Origin: Symbiodinium natans
Lineage: Eukaryota > Sar > Dinophyceae > Suessiales > Symbiodiniaceae
DNA: 64,000 nucleotides
Assembly: GCA_905221605.1 (NCBI GenBank)
Contig: CAJNDS010002512.1
Span: 936,360-1,000,359, forward strand
Reading direction: 5' to 3'
The position numbers and the translations under genes are program-made. Of the stretch, positions 1-10,600 are shown one piece after another (within the stretch, counting starts at the first letter, position 1; every line of letters begins with the position of its first letter). The notes beneath the pieces were generated by a model, which did no database searches, had not been told where the DNA came from, and saw nothing but the letters and a program-made list of their open reading frames with translations.

Positions 1-141
1 CTGAAGCGCTTCCGAAGATGCCCCACGATGCTGGCATGCACGTCCTCGGGACAGGGGAAGTGATTGCTTCACTGGTGGTGCATCTAAATGCACTGTTTCG
101 GCATGTTGTTTTGGCGTCACAGACACAAGACGCTAGCTGAG

Positions 142-3100
142 GCCAACTCTGGAGAAGCAGACTTAGAGTCTACCGACGTGTATTTCGAGGAAAGCGCATG
201 GAGCATCCCGGTCTTGGCTGGCATCGTTGACATCGATGTGGGTGGCTTTGACCGTGTCTTTGGTGGCATTCTGGTCTTGCTCAACTTTGGGATGCAAGCT
301 GCATTTTCCTGGGTGCTCCTTACGGATGCGTTCATTGGTGAGCCATTCGAGACACGTGTGGAGAGCGCGAAAATCTGGCGGACCAGTGTCGCGCACGACT
401 ACAAGTACATGGACCTGGCAGACACAAGCTTGGTGTCCCGAGTTTGCAAAGGTGACGGGGCACTGATCCTGTCCACTACACAGGCAACCCTGATCCATCA
501 GATCAACAGCTTCCTCGGCCTAGACAAGGGGCAGTTCGACCACTCATTGTTCCAGCCCGGCGTCCTTCTCAGCATGATCTGCATAATTTTGTGGACGCTC
601 TGCGTGTACAAGGACTGCGTGGTGGGGGCATAAACTAGATTGTGAAGGGCTTACAGGATTTTCTGTACATGATGTCAATGTAGCTATCAATCTGACCCAG
701 CCCCTTTTTATCGCCTGGCCAGGGCTTAAATTTGCCGACACGTGTCATGCTGTTGAGCGGTATCATTCGGTGTTCAAGTTTCCTTATGCTGGACAGCGCA
801 TGCCGCATGCTCATAGTGTCCTCAACAATGTAGCTGCCACGCCTGTTCCTTGCAGATGCATAAGTGAGAAAGAAGTAGCTATCATCTGAGCCCATGTGTG
901 CAGGAGTTCCGTCGGATTTGGCTGCAGTTAGAGGCTGTTTGGGGTCTTCCCAAGCAGCAGAGAACCGTTTTCCGAGACAATGCTTTCGTCAGCATGTCAT
1001 GGGGGCGATTCTGTTTACTCCTGGCCACCTTCCTTTCACGTAGCTTGATTGCTACTGTTTTGCTGTTTGCTGGGATACTCTGGCTTGCCCGCACCACTTC
1101 GATTGAAGAGTTGATGTTGAACGCCGTGGCTCTCAATGCCATCCTGGATGTGGATGAGTTCTTATTTGCTGGCATGACACCCATCAAGATCCAGCACGCT
1201 TTGCAGAATTTGAAGCCTATACAGGTGAAGTACAGCCGCCGTCGCAGTCAGTCTGAATCCGTAGTACATCTTGCATCCTTGTTTGTGCTTGTGTTCCTGT
1301 CATACTATCTCTTGTTGTCGCCCTTGAGCGAGACCATGCTAGCGGTAAAGAACGAGCTCTGCGGAGGAGACCAAGCCTTTGTAGTTTCTTATAACACCGA
1401 CACCCAGCAGACCTTCGCACTCAACACGGCAGAGACCCGTGACTATCACATTCTCTCTGCCAGTGAGATCGCGGTGCAGAATCATAAAGCTGTGTCGCCT
1501 GAAACCACCCCCGGTTCTGCACCCGTGTATCTCACATTTTCTGCCAACAAAGACTTATTTCAGGCGGACAGAACCAAAAGCATGGCCCAAGAAGCCGCTA
1601 TGACACCCTTCTGCGTGGAGACCGTCACACAACCTGGCAATCCACTCTACAACGATCCCAGCATGCAACTCATGGCTGAGCAGCGAATTGGCATGGCTGC
1701 TCTGAGTGTTGGGCGTGCAGATGCACGCAACTGCTCAGAGCTGGCTGACCTGCACCTTGAACGCAGGGATACGTTCATGTACGGTAGTAATCCTCCCCCT
1801 AGTACTAAAACCGTCCCCCCCCCCCCCCCCCCCCAATTCTACTATTCGCCTCGGCCGGAAAAAAACAAAATTAGGGGGACCTAAACCCGAAAACCTGAAA
1901 TCTGAAGCCTGGGAGAGAAGGAGGGGGTCTAGGGTTTGGGGTTTTGGGTTCAGGGTTCAGTTAGGGTTGCCTTAAGCCCTAAACCCAAATTAAACCCTCT
2001 GAGCCTCGAGCCCTAAACCTTGCAAATCCTCTGAGCCTTAAGCCCTAAACCCTCATTGAAAACCCTAACAGCTCAACTCAAGGGCGGAGGCCCTCGACCC
2101 CCCCCCCCCCCAATTCTCAAACAGGTTTAGCATTGGGCTGGGTGCCGGGAGGGTCCGGGAAAAATGATATTTAAGCTTGACCTGTTCTAGAGCCTCGTCT
2201 GGATCGAGTAAATTGCGTACAGCAGCTGTAAACCTTGTGGGATAAGGCTTAGCCTTACTATGCGAAAAGTGTTTTTCGACGTAAAGCTGCCTAGAAAGAG
2301 GCTCATCCAAAAGCAGGCGGTATCAACCCTTCGGACAGTTTTTTGGATCAGGCTTTTCATTTGTAGCGTGAAGCCTTGTGAGAAAGCACTGAGCGGCTTA
2401 TGGTTTGGGATTTCGGTCTCAGGTCTGTTGAGATGCTCTGAGATTGTTCGGAGTTGATGCAGGATGCATGCGAGCCCGGCAAACACTGTTGCAAAGCTGG
2501 CACCGCCTCCACAGCCACATTCACAGCCGCAACCGCCACAAACCACGACGACGACACGTGATTCCATGGAAACTTGCGGCTGCAGATCGTTGTTCCACCT
2601 GAGGTGTGACAGCTTCGACGGGCGTCTCCTGCGGCTCATATGCGGTGACACCTGTGGATGTTTGAGCCCGCACCAGGGCTCTAATTTCAGCTTGGATGTT
2701 GAGGGTCACTCCATGGACTCCATGTCACTCCTAAACCCTTGATCATCAGGCCCGTCTTTGCTAATGGGCCTGCGAGGCTGAAGGGCAGAAGTCGGACTTG
2801 CGAAGGGCAAAGCTTTAAGACTTAATTAAGACAAACACACGGTCGGAGTGTGTTTATGGCATTCAATGTCTTGAAATTCGAAGCCCTAATCCGAATTCGA
2901 GGTATAGCTCTGCCTGGTACAAGGTCGAAGCTCAAGGCTGCGCTACTGCTTGCCTAAGAGTCGCTCTGTCAACATGTCAACTTGTTTCAGTGTTGTTCGG
3001 TCTTTTGCGGGGCTTCGGTCAGCTTGGCGATCCCTCTGTTTCATCAGATTGTCCAAGTCTTGGAAACCCAAGGTTGCGCAGATGAGACTGCAAAATGGCA

Positions 3101-3441
3101 CTTGTCAGGACATGCCACCGGATGAGGACTGGCGATCATTCTGGACTCTATATCCTTCGGTACTTTCTTCATTCTATGGACGCGACGTGACACAAACGAC
3201 GTTTTATTTGAATATGAACCGAACGATCCATTCGATGCTAGCTGGTGGCTGCCCAGCTCTTGCACAAGATCCAGTTGAGTTTCTGACCGGTGCCTCTTGG
3301 TGCCAAGGCATGCCATCTTTGTTTCGGCCACTTGCTGTGGTGTGCCCTGTGACATGTGGCTGCAACACAGCCGATGCAGAGCTTCCTAGCTATTGCCCAC
3401 CGAGTTGCATGAGGCCGCCTGGCAGCAACTCTTCCGCGTAA
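142..3441 (+). CDS. Tandem paralogue A: multi-pass membrane protein with Cys-rich C-terminus (5' partial, five exons in view)
   Basis: Function not recognised. Exons inferred by alignment to copies B and C: about 142-612, 904-1751, 2604-2669, 2902-2959, 3073-3441 (stop TAA). The first visible exon opens after a CTGAG acceptor and begins near the FEESAWSIP motif; the N-terminal coiled coil seen in B must lie upstream of the window. Joined in phase, the exons give hydrophobic segments at LVLLNFGMQAAFSWVLL, FQPGVLLSMICIILW, the stretch before LARTTSIEELML, and a fourth before ELCGG. A Cys-rich region follows (CGDTCGC, then CPVTCGC near the end). Donors read GA (613), GC (1752), GC (2670) and GT (2960); every acceptor is AG followed by G. 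The reading frame is intact in all joined exons, so the copy may be functional. Exon limits are inference and could shift by a few bases. Confidence 0.72.
613..903 (+). other. Intron of copy A, GA-AG type (shared position)
   Basis: Removing 613-903 joins TAC AAG to GAG TTC in frame, at the same place as the intron in copies B and C. The donor begins GACTGC, not GT, and the acceptor is GTGCAG followed by G. Inside, the sequence GTAGCTATCAATCTGA (680-695) recurs as GTAGCTATCATCTGAG (875-890), a short direct repeat. Length is 291 bp. Confidence 0.65.
1752..2603 (+). other. Large intron of copy A, GC-AG type, filled with telomere-like and poly-C sequence
   Basis: Copy B is continuous across this point, whereas A breaks after GAC CT and resumes at G TGT GAC. 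The interval starts GCACCT and ends CCTGAG before G. It holds two C runs (1815-1834 and 2098-2111), both followed by CAATTCT, and a block of degenerate TTTAGGG then CCCTAAA repeats (about 1928-2068). At 852 bp it is by far the longest intron of copy A. Confidence 0.6.
1928..2068. repeat. Degenerate telomere-like repeats in both orientations
   Basis: TTTAGGG-like units run first on the + strand (to about 1970) and are followed by CCCTAAA-like units, giving a head-to-head arrangement. Within the CCCTAAA part a unit of about 30 bp beginning CTCTGAGCC is duplicated. The block lies inside the large intron of copy A. Confidence 0.6.
2670..2901 (+). other. Intron of copy A, GC-AG type
   Basis: Removing this 232-bp segment restores the reading CGCLSP-YSSAWYKVEA, matching CGCLDP-LSSAWYKVEA in copy B. 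Donor is GCACCA after AGC CC; acceptor is TTCGAG before GTATAGC. Copies B and C have no intron here. Confidence 0.6.
2960..3072 (+). other. Intron of copy A, GT-AG type
   Basis: Removing 113 bp restores ACLR-VAQMRLQNGTCQD, matching ACLE-LAQQSLQNRSCQD in copy B without gaps. The intron begins GTCGCT and the next exon begins GTTGCG after CCAAG, so a near-identical pentamer flanks the intron. Copy B is uninterrupted here. Confidence 0.6.
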
Positions 3442-4705
3442 TGTCGAGATGCACTTAAAGGTTCGATGTTTCACGGTCCTTCAAGCAGACCTGCCAAGCA
3501 GACCTGCTTGTAGCCCGCTGGCATCCGCTGGCCACCCCGAAAACCGCGGATCGACAGAAGGTTTTCGGTTATGGACATGATGCTCGTACACTGCGCCTCC
3601 CTGATGTTGTGATCTGTTGTTTGCTGCTAAGCAGACCATTCTTGAATCGATTCTTGCTTCCTTCCTCCCTTCGACACACACTTGCAGTAGCTGATCAGAC
3701 AAGCATCTGGGGTTATGATCGAGTTCAGTCTGCCGCTGGGTGCCCCCATTAGTCACGACTTGGAACCCTCGCCCCAAAACCTTGCACCTTGCAGCAAGAC
3801 CTTGGGGACATAAGCCTTTCAGATGCAGGCAGGCCCAACATGCAGTGGACGCAGGGGCAGGAGATAGGCTCGGGGCATGCCTGTTACCTGCTGCTGTTCA
3901 TGTTTGTGTGGTGTGGTATGCATGCCTATGCAAGGGCCCATTCGTTCAAAGTGCAGCCGCGGCGAGCATCACCGAGCATCAGTCCCTCAGCCCCTAAGGC
4001 CTAAGCCTTCCACATCATCGACTCTGTCTTTAGACGGCACCCTCTAACAGATTGGGCGATCAAAGACGTAGAGCCACGGATGGGCAGTAATGTCGATGAC
4101 GTGCTCGCGGAGCTTGCTGTCTCTTTAGGGGTCTTTGTTGCACTCTCTCCTGCTACCCGCCGCTACCCGCTGCTACCCGAATCCCTGACCAGGCCGTCGA
4201 TCCTAATCAACGAAATCACCGTCATCAGTGTAATCTCCTCATCCCATATGGGGATTTATACGAAATACGGAGACCGCTTAATACGGAATAGTAGGATTCC
4301 TGTATCCCAAGAAGGTACCCCTATTTTCGCAAACCCCCTTATGTTTCATGAAATTGCCCCGAAAGGCCATATTGCACACCGGAGCTTAAGAATGCTATTG
4401 CATCGGCTTCCAAAAGTACAGCTTGCCGCTGAAATTGCTGAATTGTCAGCGCCAGGCTTAACATGCTTGGCTTGACAGGCCCAGTGCGCGAAGAGGTGGT
4501 GCGTTTTTTTTTGCAACTCATTGTTCTGAGGAATTCTGACACCACAGACGCCGAGAAACGGAGAACATGGCACAGTGGCACACTGTGGTAGCAAGTCATC
4601 CCTGACTGGACCTCTCATGCTAGTGACTGCTAGTGAGACCTTGAGGATATTTCTATTGTCGTTCCCTGCCTTTCTGTGCAGAGAGCGTGGCCATAGAACC
4701 GCGCT
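3442..4705. other. Spacer between copies A and B
   Basis: No coding region was recognised. The stretch has mixed-sequence DNA, a short CTACCCGC-type triplication near 4152-4180, and no obvious promoter motif. The upstream control of copy B should lie here, but nothing in it could be identified. Confidence 0.4.
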
Positions 4706-7180
4706 ATGGCCGCAGCTTGCACTTCCTGCTGCGGAACTGATGCCAAGGAGGTTGGGTGGACTGTGCCCAGCGTTTTGGTAGAGATGCCCTCCACGCGACA
4801 CGGGCCAGACGCGGATTTAAGTCAGCTGCAAGATCAGATGCAGGCCGACATGGCCCGCATTCACACCCTTCTGCAGGATAAGCTTTGCTCTGACATGGCG
4901 CAAATCTTTGCGCGGCTAGAAGTGTTGGAGTCACACATAGGGGTCAGGCGATCCAGCACGGACTGCGAGCCGAACAGCCCACCACAACATGAGGCCGGCT
5001 TCGACGAGGTTGACCTTCAGGTGATTTCGGACGACACTCGGGGCGACACTCGGGGCGACACTGTCATCGCAGAGCCTGTGGGGAGAGCCGAGGAGTCCTT
5101 CGAGGAGTTCTCCGAGGTGCACTTCGAAGAAAGTGTCTGGAGCATTCCCGTGGTATCTGGTCTCGTGGACGTCGGCTGCTTCGACAAGCTCTTCGCTGGC
5201 ATGCTGGTGCTCCTTAATTTGGGCATGCAGGCAGCCTTCTCCTGGGTGCTCCTCACTGCTGCTCAAATGGGCTTTCAGCATCTAGGAAGCTTTTTTCACG
5301 CCTTAAGGGTTTCGAAGGCCGTTCGGCGGAGGTTTCAGCGCCCTTTTGAGTTGTCGGGCGTAGCCTCCAAGGATGATTTCATTGGTGATGGCTTCGAATC
5401 CCAGGTAGACAGTGCAAAAGTTTGGCGGACAAGTGTTGCGCATGACCACAAGTACATGGACTTGGCCGACACGAGCTTGGTGTCCAGAGTGTGCTCTGGA
5501 GATGGTGCATTGATTCTCTCCACAAACCAGGCGACTTTGGTGGAGCACATCAACAGCTTCCTCGGGCTGGAAGCAGATGATTTTGGACGATCAATTTTCC
5601 AGCCGGGGGTTCTTCTGTGCATGCTCTGCATCATTCAGTGGAGCCTGTGCGTGTACAAGGACTGGCATGGACCACTTCGACATTCAGTGTTGTGTGTCCC
5701 CCAGCCCAGCACCAGAAACACACCTTAGCCTAGCAGTTGCATGATCGCTGGAGCTGTGCAAACAGAGAACAGAAAAAGTTGGCAAGTCAACATGTCTGGT
5801 GAGCCACGACAGCTGCATGCTTGTTGTCCTGCCCAGGAGTTCCGCCGCATCTGGCTGCAATTGGAAGCAGTCGTGGCAGTTCCCAGGTCTTGCCGGACCA
5901 TTTTCCGTGACAACTCATTCGATCACATGTCCTGGGGCCGGTTCTGCATTCTCCTGGTCACGTACCTGGCACGCGTTGCTATCGCATCCGTCCTGCTCTT
6001 CGGCGGAGTAATGTGGCTAGCTCGCACCACGTCTATCGAAGAATTGATGTTGAATGCGGTGGCTCTCAATTCCATCCTGGACATTGACGAGTTCCTGTTT
6101 GCCGGCATGACACCCGTCAAGATCCAGCATGCGATACAGACGCTGGCACCAATGAAGATCAAGTACAGCCGCGCCCGAAGTCAGTGTGAGTCGCTCTTGC
6201 ATTTCAGCTCTCTGCTGGCATTAGTTTTAACCTCGTATTTTCTGCTGCTGGTTCCCTTGAGTGACACCATGCTGGCTGTTAAGAGCGAGCTTTGTGGGGG
6301 CATCCAGAAGTTTGTGGTGTCTTACAATGCAGAGACGCAGCTGACGATTGGACTTGTCACAGCCGATTCCCGTGATGCACGGAACCTTTCTGCTAGCGAG
6401 GCTGCAGTTCAGGAATTCAAGAACTCATTGGCAGAGGCTGTTTCAGGTACAATCAGGTTCTCTCCTTCCAAAGATATGTTTCAACAAGATATATCACGCA
6501 GCATGCGGGAAGAGGCCAGCACTTACCCGTTCTGTCTAGAAACCGCCCTACTGAATGAGGATGGTCAGTTTTATGCAGATGCAACACTGCAGGGATTGGC
6601 TGACGTGTTCTTCAATTCAGCAGCAGCCAGTGTGGGACGTACAGGCGTGCAAAGCTGTGAAGAATTGAAGGATGACTGTGACTCAGCAGACGGGCGCTTG
6701 CTACGATTGGTGTGCGGGGAGACCTGCGGATGTTTAGATCCACTCAGCTCGGCCTGGTACAAGGTTGAAGCTCAAGGCTGCTCCGCAGCTTGCCTCGAAC
6801 TTGCGCAGCAGAGCTTGCAAAACCGCTCTTGCCAGGATGCGCCTGTGGATGATACGTGGCGTGCATTCTGGGATCGCTATCCTTCCGCCTTGTCTGCGCA
6901 CTTTGGCCAGCGGGTTCAGGACACAGAGGCCTTCAGGCGGACGCAACAAGTCATTGCGGCCCTACGCGTCGGGGGATGCCCAATTCTGACCCGCTTTCCT
7001 GTAGACATCTTGACCGGTGCTGCATGGTGCGAGGGTTTGCCAGACCTGTTCCGCCCACTGTCACCCTTTTGTCCACAAACATGCGGCTGCGACAAGCCAT
7101 CGCAAACGCACTCGTACTGTCCCCCCAGCTGCATAACCAACAGCAGTGATGCGGCAGATCCTGCTCCTCAAAGCAGGTAG
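4706..7180 (+). CDS. Tandem paralogue B: four-pass membrane protein with coiled coil and Cys-rich C-terminus
   Basis: Most complete copy; function not recognised. Proposed exons are 4706-5257, 5372-5659 and 5837-7180 (about 727 residues). The start ATG GCC GCA at 4706 is the first in frame; a second candidate is MPSTRHG, 26 codons later. Residues 38-78 look like a coiled coil (LSQLQDQ through LEVLESHIG). An acidic linker follows, then the conserved FEESVWSIPVV. Predicted membrane spans lie near residues 162-184, 260-280, 316-342 and 400-421. The motif TSIEELMLNAVAL and IDEFLFAGM follow the third span. The C-terminal 300 residues carry many cysteines, including VCGETCGC and CPQTCGC, which loosely resemble the end of ShKT-type domains. 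This suggests an extracytoplasmic disulfide-rich region. Third positions are GC-rich throughout. Membrane protein is confident; the role is not. Confidence 0.78.
5258..5371 (+). other. Probable 114-bp GC-AG intron of copy B that is open in frame
   Basis: Copy A reads WVLLT-DAFIGEPFE where B reads WVLLT, 38 extra codons, then DDFIGDGFE. The extra piece begins GCTGCTC and ends CTCCAAG before G, like the other introns here. It has a length divisible by three and no stop, so it could also be translated. Near its left edge lies CTCAAATGGGC (5262-5272), and GCCCTTTTGAG lies at 5340-5350, an inverted pair with one mismatch. Confidence 0.55.
5660..5836 (+). other. Intron of copy B, GA-AG type (shared position)
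   Basis: The coding frame stays the same on both sides (177 bp, divisible by three), but stops occur in between. Removing it joins TAC AAG to GAG TTC as in copies A and C. The donor begins GACTGG and the acceptor is GCCCAG followed by G. Confidence 0.68.
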
Positions 7181-7682
7181 CAGAAGAGTTGAGCAAGTCA
7201 ACGCAACCTGGAAAAGTTGTCCGTCCAGGCCTTGCTTGGCTTCGTCTTTGAAGGGCGCCCGGAGTTCCTTCAATGCTGAACATAGACAGGTTTAGTCTTG
7301 ATTCTTGATGTCTTGGTCATTTTGGGATTTGAGGGATGCAGCTCGGCAATGCTGCCGCCTTGAAGCACCAAACTCACGGTCAACCTTCGATCGAGTGGCA
7401 AGTGCTTACACTGCCGTTTGGTCGCCGCTCCCTTATCTGACTCGACGGTAATTTGCTCGAGGCTGCATGGTACAGTTTCACATGTGGAACATGAGCTACA
7501 GCCGACACAGGCTAGCACCATGAACCACAGGCTTCTGATACGGTCACAACTTAGTCACAGCCTCTCAAAAGCCGAATCTGTTGACTAGTCCGAGATTGCA
7601 CAGCATTTGTGCGGTGTATTTCTCGGTTGAACTGCAGGGTGGAGCTGGTGCAGTTAAAATTAGCCTCGAAACACCAGTGCTC
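7181..7682. other. Spacer between copies B and C
   Basis: No gene was recognised. The sequence is non-repetitive. The first part of copy C may start slightly upstream of 7683, because the frame is open from about 7581, but no conserved residues support that extension. Confidence 0.35.
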
Positions 7683-10600
7683 ATGCCGACGCCTGCGGTT
7701 CCCACATCAGAGACGTATTCTGAGGCGAGCGAGGTATCCGGCGAAGTCACCAAAAGTATCCGCATTGAGGTACCTCCAGAATCCAACCTTGTTGAAGTTG
7801 AAGGATTGGCTGCCCTACGTGACCAGTTCCAATCAGAGATCCCGCGCATCCTGGCACGGCTGCAGGCAGTGGAAACACAGCTTGGGATATTAGCACCTCA
7901 CGAAAGCTCCGAGGAGCAGCCCACCACAAGCACCGAGCACGAGAATCCCAATGTCTGGAAGAGCTTGAACGGCGGCATCGAGAAGGGCCTTCCTCCGCAA
8001 GCAACGCGTGAGGAGAAGCTGACGCCGGTTCGTTTCGAAGAGAGTGCTCCTGTTTGCAGTCCATGAAGATGCGCGTTGTTGGGCACGTAAGCTGTAGTTG
8101 GTCCGAGAAAGCTCCGGCAAGAGTTTGTCTAGTGTTTAGTTTGCACAAGTGGGTTTGGAGCCCCAAGTCCCATGCGGCTTGTGTGTGCGAAGTGCAGTAC
8201 AAAGTACACAATGACTTAGAGAAATCCAGAAGGTGCTTGGAGCATCCCGGTGGTCATTGGCTTGGCTGATGTCGGCTGGTTCGACACTATTTGCGCCCTG
8301 CTGCTGGCGCCTGTGCCTTCTTATCCACCTTGCCTACCCTTGCCTAGGGCCTATGGAGCTCCTAACATACAGCTACGACGTTACGAAGATCGGTTCCAGG
8401 TATATAAGTACAGATGACGAAGGTGATCAGAGTTGATGGATATGTCAAGCAAGATGGGGTCCTGCAGCAGTTGGGGGATTTAGCGAGACTACTGTGGGGA
8501 TGAAATGGAACTTGTGTGACCGAGTTAGTTGTGCACCTTTGGCACAGCTAGGCGACCTACTTATACAAGCACTCAGCACCAGGTGCTTGTCAACTTCGGC
8601 ATGCAAGTTGCATTCTCAGGCCGTGAGATTGTGTGTTGCCCTGATGTCGAGGCTTGTTTCAGGGTCGGATGCTCAATCTGGCTTACGTTAAGTTAGAACT
8701 GTTATCGTTGTTCCAAAGGCTAGAGCCGTAGGCTAGAGCCGTAAAGGGAGAAGATACTTTTATTCCGCGGATCTCCAGTATAGTTGTTGAGCTCACGGCA
8801 TGTTGGCCTGAGGCCGCGGGGCCTTTACTCGACCGTTGTGTGTGTGCGTGTGTGTGGCCGTGCGCGCGCCATGTCGCTCCTTGTTGCCAGGTGATGCAAA
8901 AAAGCCAATGGGGCCTCATTTTCCAGGAAACAGTACAAGCTCCTTACTTGTTTCATAAATCTGGCCCTTCCTACAACTTGAATACGTGGTTCCGTCAGTT
9001 TCGTTGTCCACAGCTAGCAAAGGCGCCGGACCGGCTAAACAAAGAAACAAGTGAGCGTAGATGCTTGGATTTCTGGGCGGATACTAGCGCGCAGGTCTAG
9101 ATGCGCAATGCCCCCTTGTAGTGAAAATAGAAGCCGACATTTTCAGTCGCCCGGTTCAGGCGTATTGCTGTCTGACAGCTTCATGGGCGACAGCTTCGAC
9201 ACGAAGGCTCGCCCCTGACGCACGAAGCCTGCCCTTCATCCTCCGGCGCGCGCCAACCACCCTGTCATTGAGCGCTCTGCTAGAATTCGGGCTGTGGTTT
9301 GAAGCCACTTTTGGGTAGCTGTTAAGGGCTCAGGGTTCAGGGGGAGGGTTCAAGCCATCTTCAGCTGTTGGCAAAGGTGAACACGGCAAAAAGGCATATA
9401 CGATACCAGATGATGTTAGACGATCTATGCCGCCAGGTGGGCAGTGCGAAAACTTGGCGGACCAGCGTGGCACATGACGACGCCCACCTGGATCTAGGAG
9501 GCCTGTAAAGCCATCCCTCCATAGCCTGAAGGCATCAAAGCTCGTTGATTGGACAGCGGGGTTGCATGTTCAGTCTGATCATGTCTCCTCAGGCACCAGT
9601 TTGGTGTCTCGGGTTTGTGCCGGAGACGGCGCGCTCATCATTTCGACTCAGCAGGCCGGAGCTCATCTGGGGTGCAACTGATCAGGGACCGAGTGCCTCT
9701 CAACCCGAAGCTCACATCAGTGCGGGAGTGTTCAGGGTTTGAGGACTTCTGCCTCAACTTGCATCCCCGAATCCTGAGAAGCAAAATCCAGGACTGTGGC
9801 ACACCATGTTTGCGATTTGTTTGTGAAATGCAGACATCTCGACAGCAGTTGATGCACGGCACGAGGCATCTGCACTGTTTGAGGTCGAGGCATTCTCAAG
9901 CCCCCCCTGGACCCATGGATTCTCATCCACAAGAATTCGAGCTTGGCCTGCCTGCATGACCGATCGCTTTACATCAATGACTTTAAAGCATTCCTGTTGG
10001 GATGTTCCCCCTTGTACTAACAGTCCATAATAGGGAGGAAAATAGGGGGTACTTCAATCTCTATTCAGGACTGTTAGTAAAAGGGGGAACATCCCAACAT
10101 TCATGTCAGTAGTGTTCTTGAAGTAGGTGGGCCACTCTGTCACCAAGTCTCCAATCGCAGCCGGAATGGCAATAGCAATCGCAACATTGCTTCCAAAGCA
10201 ACCATGCATGTCTGGCATCCAGTACCGTTGAGCGTCGAACCATTGTTGACGATAGTAGGGCATTTCTGCACGCTTCCGCATATGCCCTCTACCATCCTTT
10301 GATAGGGTAGAACCGAAAGCCTTAGAGGGTTTCCATACATGCGAGCGCCCCGAACAGGCGACTCTCGTCGAGCAGCACCTCAGACGTGATCTCGGCAGCC
10401 TTTTTTACATGGCGTGATCGGTATTTATTTGTTTTCTTGTCCCTCGCCTCGGTGTGGGGGTTGTTAGAGATTCTTTCTCAGCTATTCCCCCCGCCCGTTC
10501 TCCTGTACTCCTAACCCCGTTCGCCTTGTCCAGGTCTCGAGAATCCTAGTATCCCGGTGCCCGCTCTCACAAATCCACCACACCAGAGAATCCAGACAAT

